Shown piece by piece: positions 15,933-23,001 of a DNA stretch of 36,348 bases. The stretch covers positions 1 to 36,348 of the forward strand of contig JAETSB010000018.1 of NCBI GenBank assembly GCA_021769865.1, written 5' to 3'. A program made the position numbers and the translations under genes. The first letter of the stretch is position 1; each line of letters starts with the position of its first letter. The stretch is from Oscillospiraceae bacterium (GTDB taxonomy: Bacteria; Bacillota; Clostridia; Oscillospirales; Oscillospiraceae). The notes under the pieces were generated by a model, which ran no database searches, was not told the DNA's origin, and was given only the letters and a program-made list of their open reading frames with translations.

Positions 15933-16289
15933 GCCGATTGCATTCAGGCATAGACTGGCCAAATAAAATAGTGCCATCAGTTCCAGCTTTAATAGGCCGA
16001 AGCCACCCAGCAAGCCTGTAATCAGTCTCCGCCAGTTTGTCGACGCCTGTATGCCGAGAAATTGAACCAGCCAGTCTAGGAGCATGAAAGCGCAGAGGGC
16101 CAAGCACAAGAAGGGGGAAATGGGGGTTCTAGTCGTGCATATAGCCGCTATATAGCCGATCAGCACTCCGGTACAACGCGCGCATACAGGAAATTGATAT
16201 TTATTATGAAAGAAAAAACTGCGATCCGCACGCTGATGGCATCCTATTTTTGCCCCGATGTGCATGAGCTTTTCCCAGAGATCATCCAT
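15924..16289 (-). CDS. DUF2085 membrane protein
   Basis: 121 residues. The family signature is clear: GCHQRADRSFFFHNKYQFPV and VCARCTGVLIGYI (residues about 17-46), followed by two or three membrane helices. The Cys/His-rich N-terminus could bind a metal. Function is unknown for the family. Third gene of an operon with the lipoprotein and zinc-ribbon genes; 29 bases separate it from the gene before. The AT-rich composition sets the trio apart from the surrounding chromosome. The weak CAGGGTC ribosome site leaves the start slightly uncertain. The last codons lie inside a 26-bp repeat also found at the other island end. Confidence 0.8.
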   Translation of the reverse strand: MDDLWEKLMHIGAKIGCHQRADRSFFFHNKYQFPVCARCTGVLIGYIAAICTTRTPISPFLCLALCAFMLLDWLVQFLGIQASTNWRRLITGLLGGFGLLKLELMALFYLASLCLNAIGSP

Positions 16290-16318
16290 CCGTTACTGAC
16301 CCTGATGGAAATTTCCCT

Positions 16319-17098
16319 CTATTTGCTGCTTCTCTTTTTTGCCTTTATCTGCTTTAATAGCTTCTGCTCCTCCGCAAGGAGTTCGTCTCGCTGCTTTTTT
16401 ATAGCTTGGAGCCTTGGAGACGCTAGAGAATCAAAGAGTTTGCTCTCTTTATTGACGGCGGCCAAAGCCAGAACCAGACCGAGCAAGGCAATCAAAGCAA
16501 AGTACAGAGAACCCGTTCCAAAGGCCAATACAATTCCTGCCAAAATCATTACGCTCCCGATTGGCGTGCCTCTGCAAATTCGAGCATATTGAGGCTGCTC
16601 CATTTTTAGTTTCTGGTTTTCTTCTTTAAATGCCTCTGACACCTTCAGGAATTCCTGATGTACTTGTGCTTGGTATGCTTCTAAATTTTCCGGTGCGTCT
16701 TGAAGGATATTGTTATATTGGGCTAATTTTTCCGCCCGTTCCTTTTGCTTATTCAGCGCATCGTCTGCTTGAAATTTTGCGCCGCAGTTTTGGCAGAGCC
16801 AAAAATCATGAGATTTGGTTTCGCCCATATTAGACAGGCCGCATATCAGTCCAAGGGGGCCAAACAACATATAGCCGCAGCAGGAATCCCCTGCGGAAAA
16901 TCCTTTCCGCTCTGTTGACGTGGAAAACTGAATGTTTTCGGACCCACACTTAGGGCATTTCAGCAACCGCCCGCTCTGCTTCTGGGCTTCGTTCTGTGCT
17001 TTTTGGCAGTCGTTTTCGGGTTTTGGAACCCGCCAGCCGCAATTGTGGCAGAACTTCGCTCCCTCCGGCAAAGTGGAGCCGCATTTTTCACAGATCAT
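16319..17098 (-). CDS. Zinc-ribbon membrane protein with coiled coils
   Basis: 259 residues. Two zinc-binding modules: an N-terminal ribbon (ICEKCGSTLPEGAKFCHNCG, first 21 residues) and a second one (LKCPKCGSENIQF ... FWLCQNCGAKF, about 45-112) split by a Gly/Cys-rich hydrophobic turn (GYMLFGPLGLICGL). A Lys/Glu/Gln-rich coiled coil follows, then two adjoining membrane helices (GSVMILAGIVLAFG, LYFALIALLGLVLALA) and a second basic coiled coil to the end. No catalytic motif is seen. The ATG at 17098 is chosen because GGGAGGGA lies 7 bases upstream and the ribbon begins there. It follows the lipoprotein gene by 34 bases in the same direction. Confidence 0.75.
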   Translation of the reverse strand: MICEKCGSTLPEGAKFCHNCGWRVPKPENDCQKAQNEAQKQSGRLLKCPKCGSENIQFSTSTERKGFSAGDSCCGYMLFGPLGLICGLSNMGETKSHDFWLCQNCGAKFQADDALNKQKERAEKLAQYNNILQDAPENLEAYQAQVHQEFLKVSEAFKEENQKLKMEQPQYARICRGTPIGSVMILAGIVLAFGTGSLYFALIALLGLVLALAAVNKESKLFDSLASPRLQAIKKQRDELLAEEQKLLKQIKAKKRSSK

Positions 17099-17132
17099 GG
17101 TGAATCTCCCTCCCCAAACAAATGAACTTTTT

Positions 17133-18221
17133 TCAATCAAACGAGCGCCAGCCGATTCCGAATTCCCCCAATTCCATAATATCAAATTTATAGTCTCCAG
17201 ATAATGAGTATATACTTCCGTTCTCGCCAACGCCCGTATACCCGAGATGGATTTCATTATATCTCAATCTGAGGACTGTATAGCTGTCCTCATTATAGCA
17301 TTGGCTTATTTCATCAAATCTAAAGTAAAGTAATAACTCTGCGGCATCTTCAATATATCGGTGATGGTGAACAGTATACGGGTGCCCATTGATGGAGGTT
17401 TCAGTTAAAACTACGCTCCGGCCATCTCTATTTGTGTATTCCGCGTTTCCGAACCAATATTCCTGCTGCCGCTGAGGAAGATTCGGAGTCCCATCGACAT
17501 CCCATTGTCCTTTTTCGTTTGGAGCTGATTTGAATTGGCTTTCAACCCCTACATAATAATCCCGAACATCCAGACCCGGGCAGTCAACCAGGCGTTGGCC
17601 GCCATTTGCGTCAGTAAGATAATAGCTGCCTGGATAAAGGGTTCCAAACACAACAATATGATCGCCGGTTACTGCCCGAATATCTGTATCCGCAGAGCAG
17701 CTGACTAATTGAGAGCCATCGGAGCCTACGTCAATAATCAACTCTGTGGAAAACCCTGTTCGCTCTATTAATTCAACGGTTCCATCAAACCCATAGGGTA
17801 CGTCTGAATAATCATAGATGTTACGCAGGATATCTTCGTAGTTCGCACAAACGAAAAAAGACGAAAGCACCTCATATGGATCTGGTGGAAAATTTGCAAG
17901 GCACGATATCCTGTAAAAGAACCGATCTTCGTCCATATCCGGCTGATTACAATACATGCTTTCTTGCAAGTATTCATTTTCTAGTTCTTCACGGGCTCGA
18001 TAAATATCTTCCATGTCTTCATAGTACTCGTCCGAATAATCAGTAGGCGCATCCGTAGGCATGTCGGAAGGTTCTCCCTCAAAATATTCACTGGACTCAA
18101 CAGAGCCATCTTGAGCATCTTCCTCAACAGAAGCACTCGTACCGCCGCCGCAGGCGGATAGAGCGAACAGGATTCCTACAAGTATCATCAGGAGTTGAAG
18201 CCACTTTCTTAAACTGTGCAT
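17133..18221 (-). CDS. Lipoprotein of unknown function, first gene of an island operon
   Basis: 362 residues. A signal peptide with lipobox LSAC (Cys24, then GGG) predicts anchoring on the outer membrane face, followed by a Ser/Glu/Asp/Tyr-rich linker (about 30-75). The rest is a Tyr-rich, beta-leaning domain with no recognised motif; it contains DYYVGVESQFKSAPN and a C-terminal strand-rich part with LRLRYNEIHLGYTG. The ATG at 18221 was chosen because it starts the signal peptide and has GGGAG 12 bases upstream. A consensus promoter lies at 18278-18306. The codon usage and AT content differ from the neighbouring chromosome, indicating acquisition from another host. Confidence 0.75.
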   Translation of the reverse strand: MHSLRKWLQLLMILVGILFALSACGGGTSASVEEDAQDGSVESSEYFEGEPSDMPTDAPTDYSDEYYEDMEDIYRAREELENEYLQESMYCNQPDMDEDRFFYRISCLANFPPDPYEVLSSFFVCANYEDILRNIYDYSDVPYGFDGTVELIERTGFSTELIIDVGSDGSQLVSCSADTDIRAVTGDHIVVFGTLYPGSYYLTDANGGQRLVDCPGLDVRDYYVGVESQFKSAPNEKGQWDVDGTPNLPQRQQEYWFGNAEYTNRDGRSVVLTETSINGHPYTVHHHRYIEDAAELLLYFRFDEISQCYNEDSYTVLRLRYNEIHLGYTGVGENGSIYSLSGDYKFDIMELGEFGIGWRSFD

Positions 18222-18256
18222 GTTAGTTATATTCTCCCTTCCGTACAGAAGTTTTC

Positions 18257-18306
18257 TGCGGTGTATACCGCACCTCAATTATACCCTATAGGTTATTTTT
18301 AATCAA
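18257..18306 (-). promoter_or_regulatory. SigA promoter and small operator of the lipoprotein operon
   Basis: Minus strand: TTGATT (18306-18301), 17-base spacer, TATAAT (18283-18278). A 6-bp inverted repeat (TGCGGT/ACCGCA, 18257-18272) sits over the expected start of transcription and may bind a regulator, perhaps the divergent XRE protein. Confidence 0.8.
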
Positions 18307-18307
18307 C

Positions 18308-18377
18308 GCTTATAGTTCTAATTTTATTCGCTTAAAAGATCATTTTAGTAAGAACTCCAAGAGGATAAACTATAAGC
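18308..18377. repeat. 10-bp inverted repeat flanking the XRE gene leader
   Basis: GCTTATAGTT (18308-18317) and its complement (18368-18377) are separated by 50 bases in the space between the lipoprotein promoter and the XRE start codon. Possible binding sites for the XRE regulator. Confidence 0.4.
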
Positions 18378-18401
18378 AAAACCTTTTGGGGGGATAACTC
18401 G

Positions 18402-18734
18402 ATGGATTGGATGGCAATTGGCTCCAGAATCCGCACGCAGCGGGAGTATTTGGGCTATACACGGGAGCAGTTCGCGGAGCTTTTGGATGTCACCCCGAAG
18501 TTTTGTTCCGACATCGAGCTTGGCGCAAAGGGAATGTCTGTGCCGACATTGTGCAAAATATCCCGGATTCTCCGGCTAAAAACGGACTATATCCTGTTTG
18601 GAAGGCAGGAGGCCGCATTCAGTGAGCCGTTGGCCCTGTTGCTGGAGAGCTGTACGGATTCCGAGCGGGTCTACGCGGAGCAGCTTTTAAAAACTTTCTT
18701 GCTTGCCATGACCACAAAAAAAGATTCGCCGTAA
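18402..18734 (+). CDS. XRE-family transcriptional regulator
   Basis: 110 residues. A Cro/C1-type helix-turn-helix fills residues about 5-62: IGSRIRTQREYLGYTREQFA, ELLDVTPKFCSDIELG, MSVPTLCKISRILRLKTDYILFG. The C-terminal 45 residues resemble a small oligomerisation tail. It is divergent from the lipoprotein operon, with inverted repeats in the shared 180-bp region, so it probably controls itself or that operon. The GGGGGG ribosome site is 7-12 bases upstream. Its end overlaps a hairpin that acts as terminator for the opposite strand. Confidence 0.85.
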   Translation: MDWMAIGSRIRTQREYLGYTREQFAELLDVTPKFCSDIELGAKGMSVPTLCKISRILRLKTDYILFGRQEAAFSEPLALLLESCTDSERVYAEQLLKTFLLAMTTKKDSP

Positions 18735-18742
18735 CCGGCGAA
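18713..18742 (-). terminator. Terminator for the HigBA-like operon
   Basis: Stem TTCGCCG/CGGCGAA (18725-18742) followed on the minus strand by TCTTTTTTTG. It lies inside the end of the convergent XRE gene and ends transcripts coming from the antitoxin gene. A second perfect 11-bp stem (18770-18797) lies between it and the antitoxin stop. Confidence 0.75.
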
Positions 18743-18808
18743 CCCTGAGAGTTCTATAAAACGCAGCGGCGGAGAAAGAAGCAATGTTCTTTCTCCGTCG
18801 TTTGAAGT

Positions 18809-19123
18809 TCATCGCGCGGTCAGCCGCTCCAGCAGGGAGTGGTCGCCGTCCAGCAGATACAGCAGATGCCGGGCAGGGCCGGAAGGATCGTTCTTCCCGG
18901 CCTCCCACGCCTCCACCGTCCGGGTGGAAACCCCTAGAGCCGTAGCAAGCGCCCGCTGGGACAGGTTCAGGTCCTTGCGGGTCCGGGCCACGTCGGCGGC
19001 CTTGTACTCCGGGACGGGAATCTCTCGAACAGAGACCCGGCAGCGGGAACGGTCGCCTTGCTTATAGGCTACGGCCTCCTGCAAGCCCTCCAGAATACCC
19101 TCGTATACATTGAATTCTTCCAT
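18809..19123 (-). CDS. HigA-like antitoxin with XRE helix-turn-helix
   Basis: 104 residues. The C-terminal half holds an HTH of the HigA/NadS type: DVARTRKDLNLSQRALATAL, GVSTRTVEAWEAGKNDPSGP. The N-terminal 45 residues, with the VREIPVPEY stretch, would contact the toxin. It lies 16 bases downstream of a RelE-like toxin gene, in the toxin-first order of HigBA modules. Such antitoxins bind the toxin and repress the operon. Ribosome site AAGGAGG 7 bases upstream. Two hairpins follow, the second with a T run. Confidence 0.85.
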   Translation of the reverse strand: MEEFNVYEGILEGLQEAVAYKQGDRSRCRVSVREIPVPEYKAADVARTRKDLNLSQRALATALGVSTRTVEAWEAGKNDPSGPARHLLYLLDGDHSLLERLTAR

Positions 19124-19139
19124 AGAGAACCCTCCTTGC

Positions 19140-19466
19140 TCAACGTTTCAAGAGATCGACCAGCTTCTTAAATTCGGCGATTTCCGCCTTGCTTAGATTT
19201 TCTTTCGCGGACTTTGGATAAGCGTAGAGCATATAAATCGTTTCGTCCACCATGATATCCACGTAAATGACACGGACGCTGCCGCTTTTGCCTCGTCCCG
19301 GAAGGGCAAACCGGACCTTCCTCACACCGCCGGAGCCTTCGATCACCGCCCCGGCTTTCGGGTCCAGAAGGAGCATTTCTTCCAGTTCCGCATAGGCATC
19401 CTCACCAAGCCCCAGCGCCTTCCATGCCTTTTCGAACGATGGAAGACGGATAAAAGTCCGTTCCAT
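19140..19466 (-). CDS. RelE/HigB-type toxin
   Basis: 108 residues from the ATG at 19466, which is preferred over an upstream ATG (19517) because GGGGAG lies 8 bases before it. The fold signature is a beta-rich RelE-like core: VIEGSGGVRKVRFALPGRGK, SGSVRVIYVDIMVDETIYML, YAYPKSAKENLSKAEIAEFK. The conserved Arg residues in VRKVRFAL and the GRGKSGSVRVIY segment match the HigB/DUF of the RelE superfamily, mRNA interferases that cut mRNA on or off the ribosome. With the downstream XRE antitoxin it forms a type II module that may stabilise the island. Confidence 0.85.
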   Translation of the reverse strand: MERTFIRLPSFEKAWKALGLGEDAYAELEEMLLLDPKAGAVIEGSGGVRKVRFALPGRGKSGSVRVIYVDIMVDETIYMLYAYPKSAKENLSKAEIAEFKKLVDLLKR

Positions 19467-19544
19467 TGTAATCTCTCCCCTCGTTGCTATTATATACGAT
19501 TCAGCCGTAGTTTGCAAGTGCGGCTATGAAAAAACGAAACGGAT

Positions 19545-20096
19545 TCAACGGACCAGTTTTGCCTTGCGGTAAAACGTACTGGGTGTCAGCCCCAGGCGGC
19601 GCATGGCCTCCACCGCCGTCATGTTCCCGCCCCGCCATTGGCGGACAATTTTCTCCAACTCCGGCACTTCCATGGGTTTCCGGCCCGTGTAGCGACCCTG
19701 GGCCTTGGCGATGGCAATGCCTTCTCGCTGACGCTGTAAGATGTATTCCCGCTCCAGCTCCGCCACCGCGCCAAAGATGGTCAGCATAAATTTTCCGGTT
19801 GGCGTAGTGGTGTCAATGGCTTCTTTTTGCGAAATGAATTCCACATGCTTTTCCGTCAGCCGCTCCACCAGTTCCAGTAGATCACGGGTGTTCCGGGCAA
19901 AGCGGCTGATGGATTCCACGATCACCGTGTCGCCTTGTCGGACGTAGGTCAGCAGCTTTCGCAGCTCCGGCCTGTCAGCGTTTTTCCCGCTGGCTTTGTC
20001 GATGTAAAGCTGCTCCACACCAAGGGACTTCATCAGAACTTCCTGCCGCAGGGTGTTCTGCTCCTGGGTGCTGACGCGGACATAACCGATTTTCAT
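19545..20096 (-). CDS. Serine recombinase/resolvase of the invertase-resolvase family
   Basis: 183 residues. N-terminal resolvase domain: KIGYVRVSTQEQN with catalytic Ser9, SGKNADRPELRKLL, VIVESISRFARNTRDLLELV (Arg cluster), KFMLTIFGAVAELEREYI and RQREGIAIAKAQGRY; then a C-terminal helix-turn-helix (MTAVEAMRRLGLTPSTFYRK). This is the size of Tn3-type resolvases and Hin/Gin invertases, not of large integrases. The ATG at 20096 was chosen because the conserved KIGYVRVST begins there and GGAGGG lies 8 bases upstream. Immediately upstream are a 19-bp inverted repeat and a perfect 40-bp palindrome that could be its recombination site. No transposase or invertible gene is next to it. Confidence 0.9.
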   Translation of the reverse strand: MKIGYVRVSTQEQNTLRQEVLMKSLGVEQLYIDKASGKNADRPELRKLLTYVRQGDTVIVESISRFARNTRDLLELVERLTEKHVEFISQKEAIDTTTPTGKFMLTIFGAVAELEREYILQRQREGIAIAKAQGRYTGRKPMEVPELEKIVRQWRGGNMTAVEAMRRLGLTPSTFYRKAKLVR

Positions 20097-20112
20097 TGTG
20101 TTTCCCTCCATT

Positions 20113-20172
20113 CCCAATAGGGTTGGTTTCCAAAATGGCACATGCCAGAAGCCGGAAACCAACCCTATTGGG
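20113..20172. repeat. 19-bp perfect inverted repeat before the resolvase
   Basis: Arms 20113-20131 and 20154-20172 (CCCAATAGGGTTGGTTTCC and its complement), 22-base loop. The proximal arm ends 4 bases from the resolvase ribosome site, so it could be a recombination site, an operator or a translational hairpin. Confidence 0.85.
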
Positions 20173-20179
20173 ACGCTTT

Positions 20180-20219
20180 TTCAGCATGCCATTAGGGTAT
20201 ACCCTAATGGCATGCTGAA
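20180..20219. repeat. Perfect 40-bp palindrome
   Basis: Positions 20180-20219 equal their own reverse complement without a loop, centred between 20199 and 20200 (core AGGGTATACCCT). It lies 12 bases after the amidotransferase stop and 7 bases before the 19-bp inverted repeat. There is no T run, so a plain terminator is unlikely. Confidence 0.9.
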
Positions 20220-20231
20220 TCTCGATTTTGC

Positions 20232-21143
20232 CTATTTCCCTTCATAAAGATATTCCGCCACATCGTCCAATGTAAACCCACGATTGAGTAGATCATCCAC
20301 GCACTTGGAATCATAGCCGTACCACCGGGCAAGGGCCTCCAGCTGACGCCGGTACTCCCGCTCGAGAGCGCCTGGTGAGTAGTTCCGCCGGGCGGGCAGT
20401 TCGTAAGGCAGCGGTAGCCAATTTCCAAAATCTGTTTCAAAGGTGCTGCGGTGAACCACCCCATCCGACGAGATTTTCAGAATGTCCCCGCAATCCACCT
20501 GGATTTTCTTAGGTTTCCCAAGGCGCTGGGTTCGCAGGGCGCGGCGAAGGATTTCCTCCGTTGAGGCGTAGAGATATACCCCAAGCCTCGGGAACTGATA
20601 GAGGCAGAGCGGATTGTCCCCCTTTACCAGATACCAGTTGTTCGCTTCATCCAGCAGTGTAAACGCAAAAGAGCCCTCGACCTGTTCCGCCATGTATTTC
20701 AGGCCGGAAAAGTCGAGGGCTTTCTGCTGCTCGATCAGCTGGACGGCGATATAGCTGTCCGTCTCGATTTTTGTAGGCGGGAGATTTAGCGACCGACGGA
20801 GCTTCCGGTCGTTATACAGCACACCATTATGGGCCAGGGCGAAGCGCCGCCCTCCCGCAGTTCCGAGAAAGGGATGGTTATTGTAATTCTTTTTCTGGCT
20901 CCCTTGGGTCGTCATACGGGTGTGGCCCAGAACGACTGGAACATAGTCCGGGATACGAAACCGCAGCGCGTGGGCGGGAACCGGGCGCTTGTAAACGCGG
21001 AGGCTGCTACCTGCGCAGTAAGCCACCCCGGCAGCATCCGTCCCCCTGGCCTCGCACTCCGCCGCCAGGATGGACAAGAGCCGCGTCTTTTGGCGGCCTG
21101 TGAAACTCCCGTGATAGTCAATCATCCCGAATAGACAGCACAT
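20232..21143 (-). CDS. Stand-alone class II glutamine amidotransferase
   Basis: 303 residues. An Ntn-type glutaminase that frees ammonia from glutamine. The start MCCLFGMID places a Cys at position 2, to become the N-terminal nucleophile. Other family motifs follow: EARGTDAAGVAYC, VVLGHTRMTTQGSQKKNYNNHPF, FALAHNGVLYND, TKIETDSYIAVQLIEQ and VEGSFAFTLLD, as in GlmS, PurF and AsnB glutaminase domains. Unlike those enzymes it has no synthase, transferase or sugar-isomerase domain; only about 60 residues with a small helical module (VDDLLNRGFTLDDVAEYLY) follow. Its start overlaps the amidoligase stop (TGATG), so the ammonia is probably used by that enzyme or the two act on a shared product. Confidence 0.9.
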   Translation of the reverse strand: MCCLFGMIDYHGSFTGRQKTRLLSILAAECEARGTDAAGVAYCAGSSLRVYKRPVPAHALRFRIPDYVPVVLGHTRMTTQGSQKKNYNNHPFLGTAGGRRFALAHNGVLYNDRKLRRSLNLPPTKIETDSYIAVQLIEQQKALDFSGLKYMAEQVEGSFAFTLLDEANNWYLVKGDNPLCLYQFPRLGVYLYASTEEILRRALRTQRLGKPKKIQVDCGDILKISSDGVVHRSTFETDFGNWLPLPYELPARRNYSPGALEREYRRQLEALARWYGYDSKCVDDLLNRGFTLDDVAEYLYEGK

Positions 21144-22255
21144 CAGTCGTCTTCCTCCTCTTGTACCGGCTCGTTGACGTAAAGCCGCCGCTCTTTCAGG
21201 TACTGAATCAGCTCCGGCTCCTGGATGCCGGAGACAAAGGTCGTCCAGGCCAGGGGCTTTAGCAGTTCATCAGACAAAGAAACCGCCACATCGCAGAGCT
21301 TGTTGACAAGCTGCAATGTGGCGATCAGGGTGTTGTATTTGAGGGTACCGCGAAAGATGCGAAATTCGATGGTGTCCCGGTTCTGGAGATTGACGGCGGA
21401 ATAGCGCCCGCCTCCGCCGCCCTTCTTGGCGTGGTCCAGGATTTCCATGGGATGGTCCTTGTAGCCGTAACGGGCCGCCCACTGTTCCAGCTGCCGGGAT
21501 GTCCGTCGGCTGAATTTCAGCAGCTCGTCCCAATGCTTTTCAAAGAAGTAGAGAATACGGGCAATACAGGCGTCCTGCTGGGCCTCCGTCTCGCCAAAGG
21601 CATTCCGGTTCACATGGACATGGAGGCCGCAGGTGTAGGCTTTATGGGACAGATAGCCCAGCTCTGCGGCCTTGTGCAGAAGCTCCGCCCAGGGCATGGA
21701 CTCCTGGTGATAGGCCAAGGTCATAGGGTGGGTGACGATCTCGAAGCCGTCCTCCAGGGAACCGTCGTGCTTGCAATAGGCCCGTTCCTCCCCGGAGTTG
21801 GCAATTTGCAGAAGCTCCTCCGCATTGGCGTTGCTCTCGCCACCGCTGTCGATCTCCAGCTCTACGCCAAAGTAGCAGGGTCCGCCGCCGTAGAAAATGG
21901 GTTCCGGCTTGTAGTAGTAGTTCTGGATGGTCCGGCCCCGTTCCAGACGTTCGTGACAAGCGCGGCAGAGCGGTTCTTCCTCACTTGGGTCGTCGCTGGA
22001 ATAGAGGGCGTCGTCCATGTGGAACAGAGCGCCGCAGCGGGTGCAGTTGAAGTAATAGCTCTCATAGCAACGTTGGCAGAGGTGGGTTGCGTCAGCTCCG
22101 GCGTCGTCGTCCTGCCAGATACGGGTGCCGCATTCGTGACAGATCACAGTCTCTTCTTCCAGACAGGCGGGACAAAGCTCCTGGCCGTCAAATTCACGGC
22201 AGTCCTCCAGGGGATGGGATTCTCCGCAGATGGAGCATATAAAGGTTTCGGTCAT
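21143..22255 (-). CDS. Amidoligase_2 family enzyme with N-terminal zinc modules
   Basis: 370 residues. Three treble-clef/LIM-like zinc modules fill residues 1-105 (CSICGE...CPACL, CHECGT...CQRCY, CTRCGA...CRACH). The catalytic part (about 120-340) has the glutamine-synthetase-like amidoligase motifs: YFGVELEID, CKHDGSLEDGFEIVTHPMT, TCGLHVHVN and DTIEFRIFRGTLKYN. Such enzymes use ATP to form amide or peptide-like bonds; substrates of this family are unknown, and comparative genomics has predicted peptide or metabolite tagging. A strong AAGGAGG lies 10 bases upstream, and the start overlaps the stop of a mini-ORF (ATGA). The acidic tail ends EPVQEEEDD. Second-to-last gene of a coupled operon in the island. 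Confidence 0.9.
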   Translation of the reverse strand: MTETFICSICGESHPLEDCREFDGQELCPACLEEETVICHECGTRIWQDDDAGADATHLCQRCYESYYFNCTRCGALFHMDDALYSSDDPSEEEPLCRACHERLERGRTIQNYYYKPEPIFYGGGPCYFGVELEIDSGGESNANAEELLQIANSGEERAYCKHDGSLEDGFEIVTHPMTLAYHQESMPWAELLHKAAELGYLSHKAYTCGLHVHVNRNAFGETEAQQDACIARILYFFEKHWDELLKFSRRTSRQLEQWAARYGYKDHPMEILDHAKKGGGGGRYSAVNLQNRDTIEFRIFRGTLKYNTLIATLQLVNKLCDVAVSLSDELLKPLAWTTFVSGIQEPELIQYLKERRLYVNEPVQEEEDD

Positions 22256-22371
22256 GGTGCGTGATCCTCCTTCGTTAAGTAGTCGATGGCCGCGCAGACA
22301 ATGGCGGCGGCGGTAGTGGCGAGGATACCGAGGAGCGTTTTCAGAAGCTCCCCATTCTGGTTTGTGGTCAC
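22252..22371 (-). CDS. 39-aa predicted membrane mini-protein before the amidoligase
   Basis: GTG start overlaps the stop of the mini-ORF upstream (GTGA) and its own stop overlaps the amidoligase start (ATGA). It encodes TTNQNGELLKTLLGILATT, then an Ala-rich helix and a charged tail ending YLTKEDHAP: one membrane helix of about 20 residues with a short polar head. The two exact overlaps strongly suggest translational coupling and a real gene. It could anchor the enzymes, or it could be the peptide they modify; sequence does not decide. Confidence 0.65.
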   Translation of the reverse strand: MTTNQNGELLKTLLGILATTAAAIVCAAIDYLTKEDHAP

Positions 22372-22454
22372 CCCGCCGCGCAGACCTTGTGGAGCATCTG
22401 ATTCATCAGGTCGACAAGAATGACACGGATGGCATTGAGTAGCAATTTCAACAT
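22368..22454 (-). CDS. 28-aa leucine-rich mini-protein, first ORF of the amidoligase operon
   Basis: Starts MLKLLLNAIRVILVDL and ends HKVCAAG; an amphipathic or membrane-seeking helix with a single Cys near the C-terminus. A ribosome site (AGGTAGGAAG) lies 6-15 bases upstream. Its stop overlaps the next start (GTGA). The size, hydrophobic helix and Cys-Ala-Ala-Gly end are compatible with a precursor peptide, a leader peptide for attenuation, or a small membrane partner. No family is recognised. Confidence 0.55.
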   Translation of the reverse strand: MLKLLLNAIRVILVDLMNQMLHKVCAAG

Positions 22455-22480
22455 GTTCGACTTCCTACCTTTCTGAAAAA

Positions 22481-22534
22481 TATTAAAACCCCGGAAACCG
22501 CTTAGGAGTATATCCATCGGCGGTTTCCGGGGTT
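22481..22534 (-). terminator. Terminator or attenuator hairpin ahead of the amidoligase operon
   Basis: Perfect 14-bp stem (22487-22500 with 22521-22534; AACCCCGGAAACCG), 20-base loop, followed on the minus strand by TTTTAATATTTTT. It lies 27 bases upstream of the first mini-ORF. No minus-strand gene precedes it, so it may control read-through into the operon. Confidence 0.65.
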
Positions 22535-22549
22535 CTATAGAAATGATAT

Positions 22550-22951
22550 GTGGGTAAAAGGGAAGAAAAGGGATTACAACAGCGGCATCAGGCGTCCGCA
22601 GCGGGAGAGCCTTACTATGAAAACGATCTTGTGATCCCGAAGCCCAATGGCGCTCCCAGGCGGCGGGAATGCGTTTCTTCCGATTTCAGGGACCTGCTCC
22701 GGCGCCTGGACATGCCGCATATCCGGTTTCACGACCTCCGGCACAGCGCGGCCACGAACATGCACCAGCTTACCGGAGACTTTTTCACTGTCAGTCAAAT
22801 CCTGGGGCACAGCTTGAAGGGCGCTGGCATTCAGCTGGGTATCTCCAGCAACCTGGACACCGTGACCGCCCAATATGTGGAAGTGCGCCTGGAGCGGAAA
22901 TTGCTTGTGTTGGATGTTTACCATCGGGCCGTGTTGGAAACGAAGGCATAA
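22550..22951 (+). pseudogene. Tyrosine integrase, C-terminal remnant
   Basis: About 133 codons match the end of a phage/ICE-type tyrosine recombinase: HIRFHDLRHSAATNM with the HxLRH box, VSQILGHSLKGAG, and the nucleophile Tyr in TVTAQYVEV. Absent are the arm-binding and core-binding domains and the first catalytic Arg; full integrases are about 350-400 residues. The break lies close to the terminator-like hairpin at 22534, suggesting a deletion or recombination there. The remnant sits next to the tRNA as expected for the enzyme that inserted the island. It cannot catalyse excision by itself. Confidence 0.85.
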
Positions 22952-22954
22952 CGG

Positions 22955-23001
22955 CCTCGCGAAAGTTCCCTCTACCATAGGTAGAGGGAACTTTCGCGAG
23001 G
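22955..23001. repeat. 22-bp perfect inverted repeat after the integrase remnant
   Basis: Arms 22955-22976 and 22980-23001 (CCTCGCGAAAGTTCCCTCTA begins the left arm), 3-base loop ATA. It begins 3 bases after the integrase stop. Without a T run it is not a standard terminator. Confidence 0.9.
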
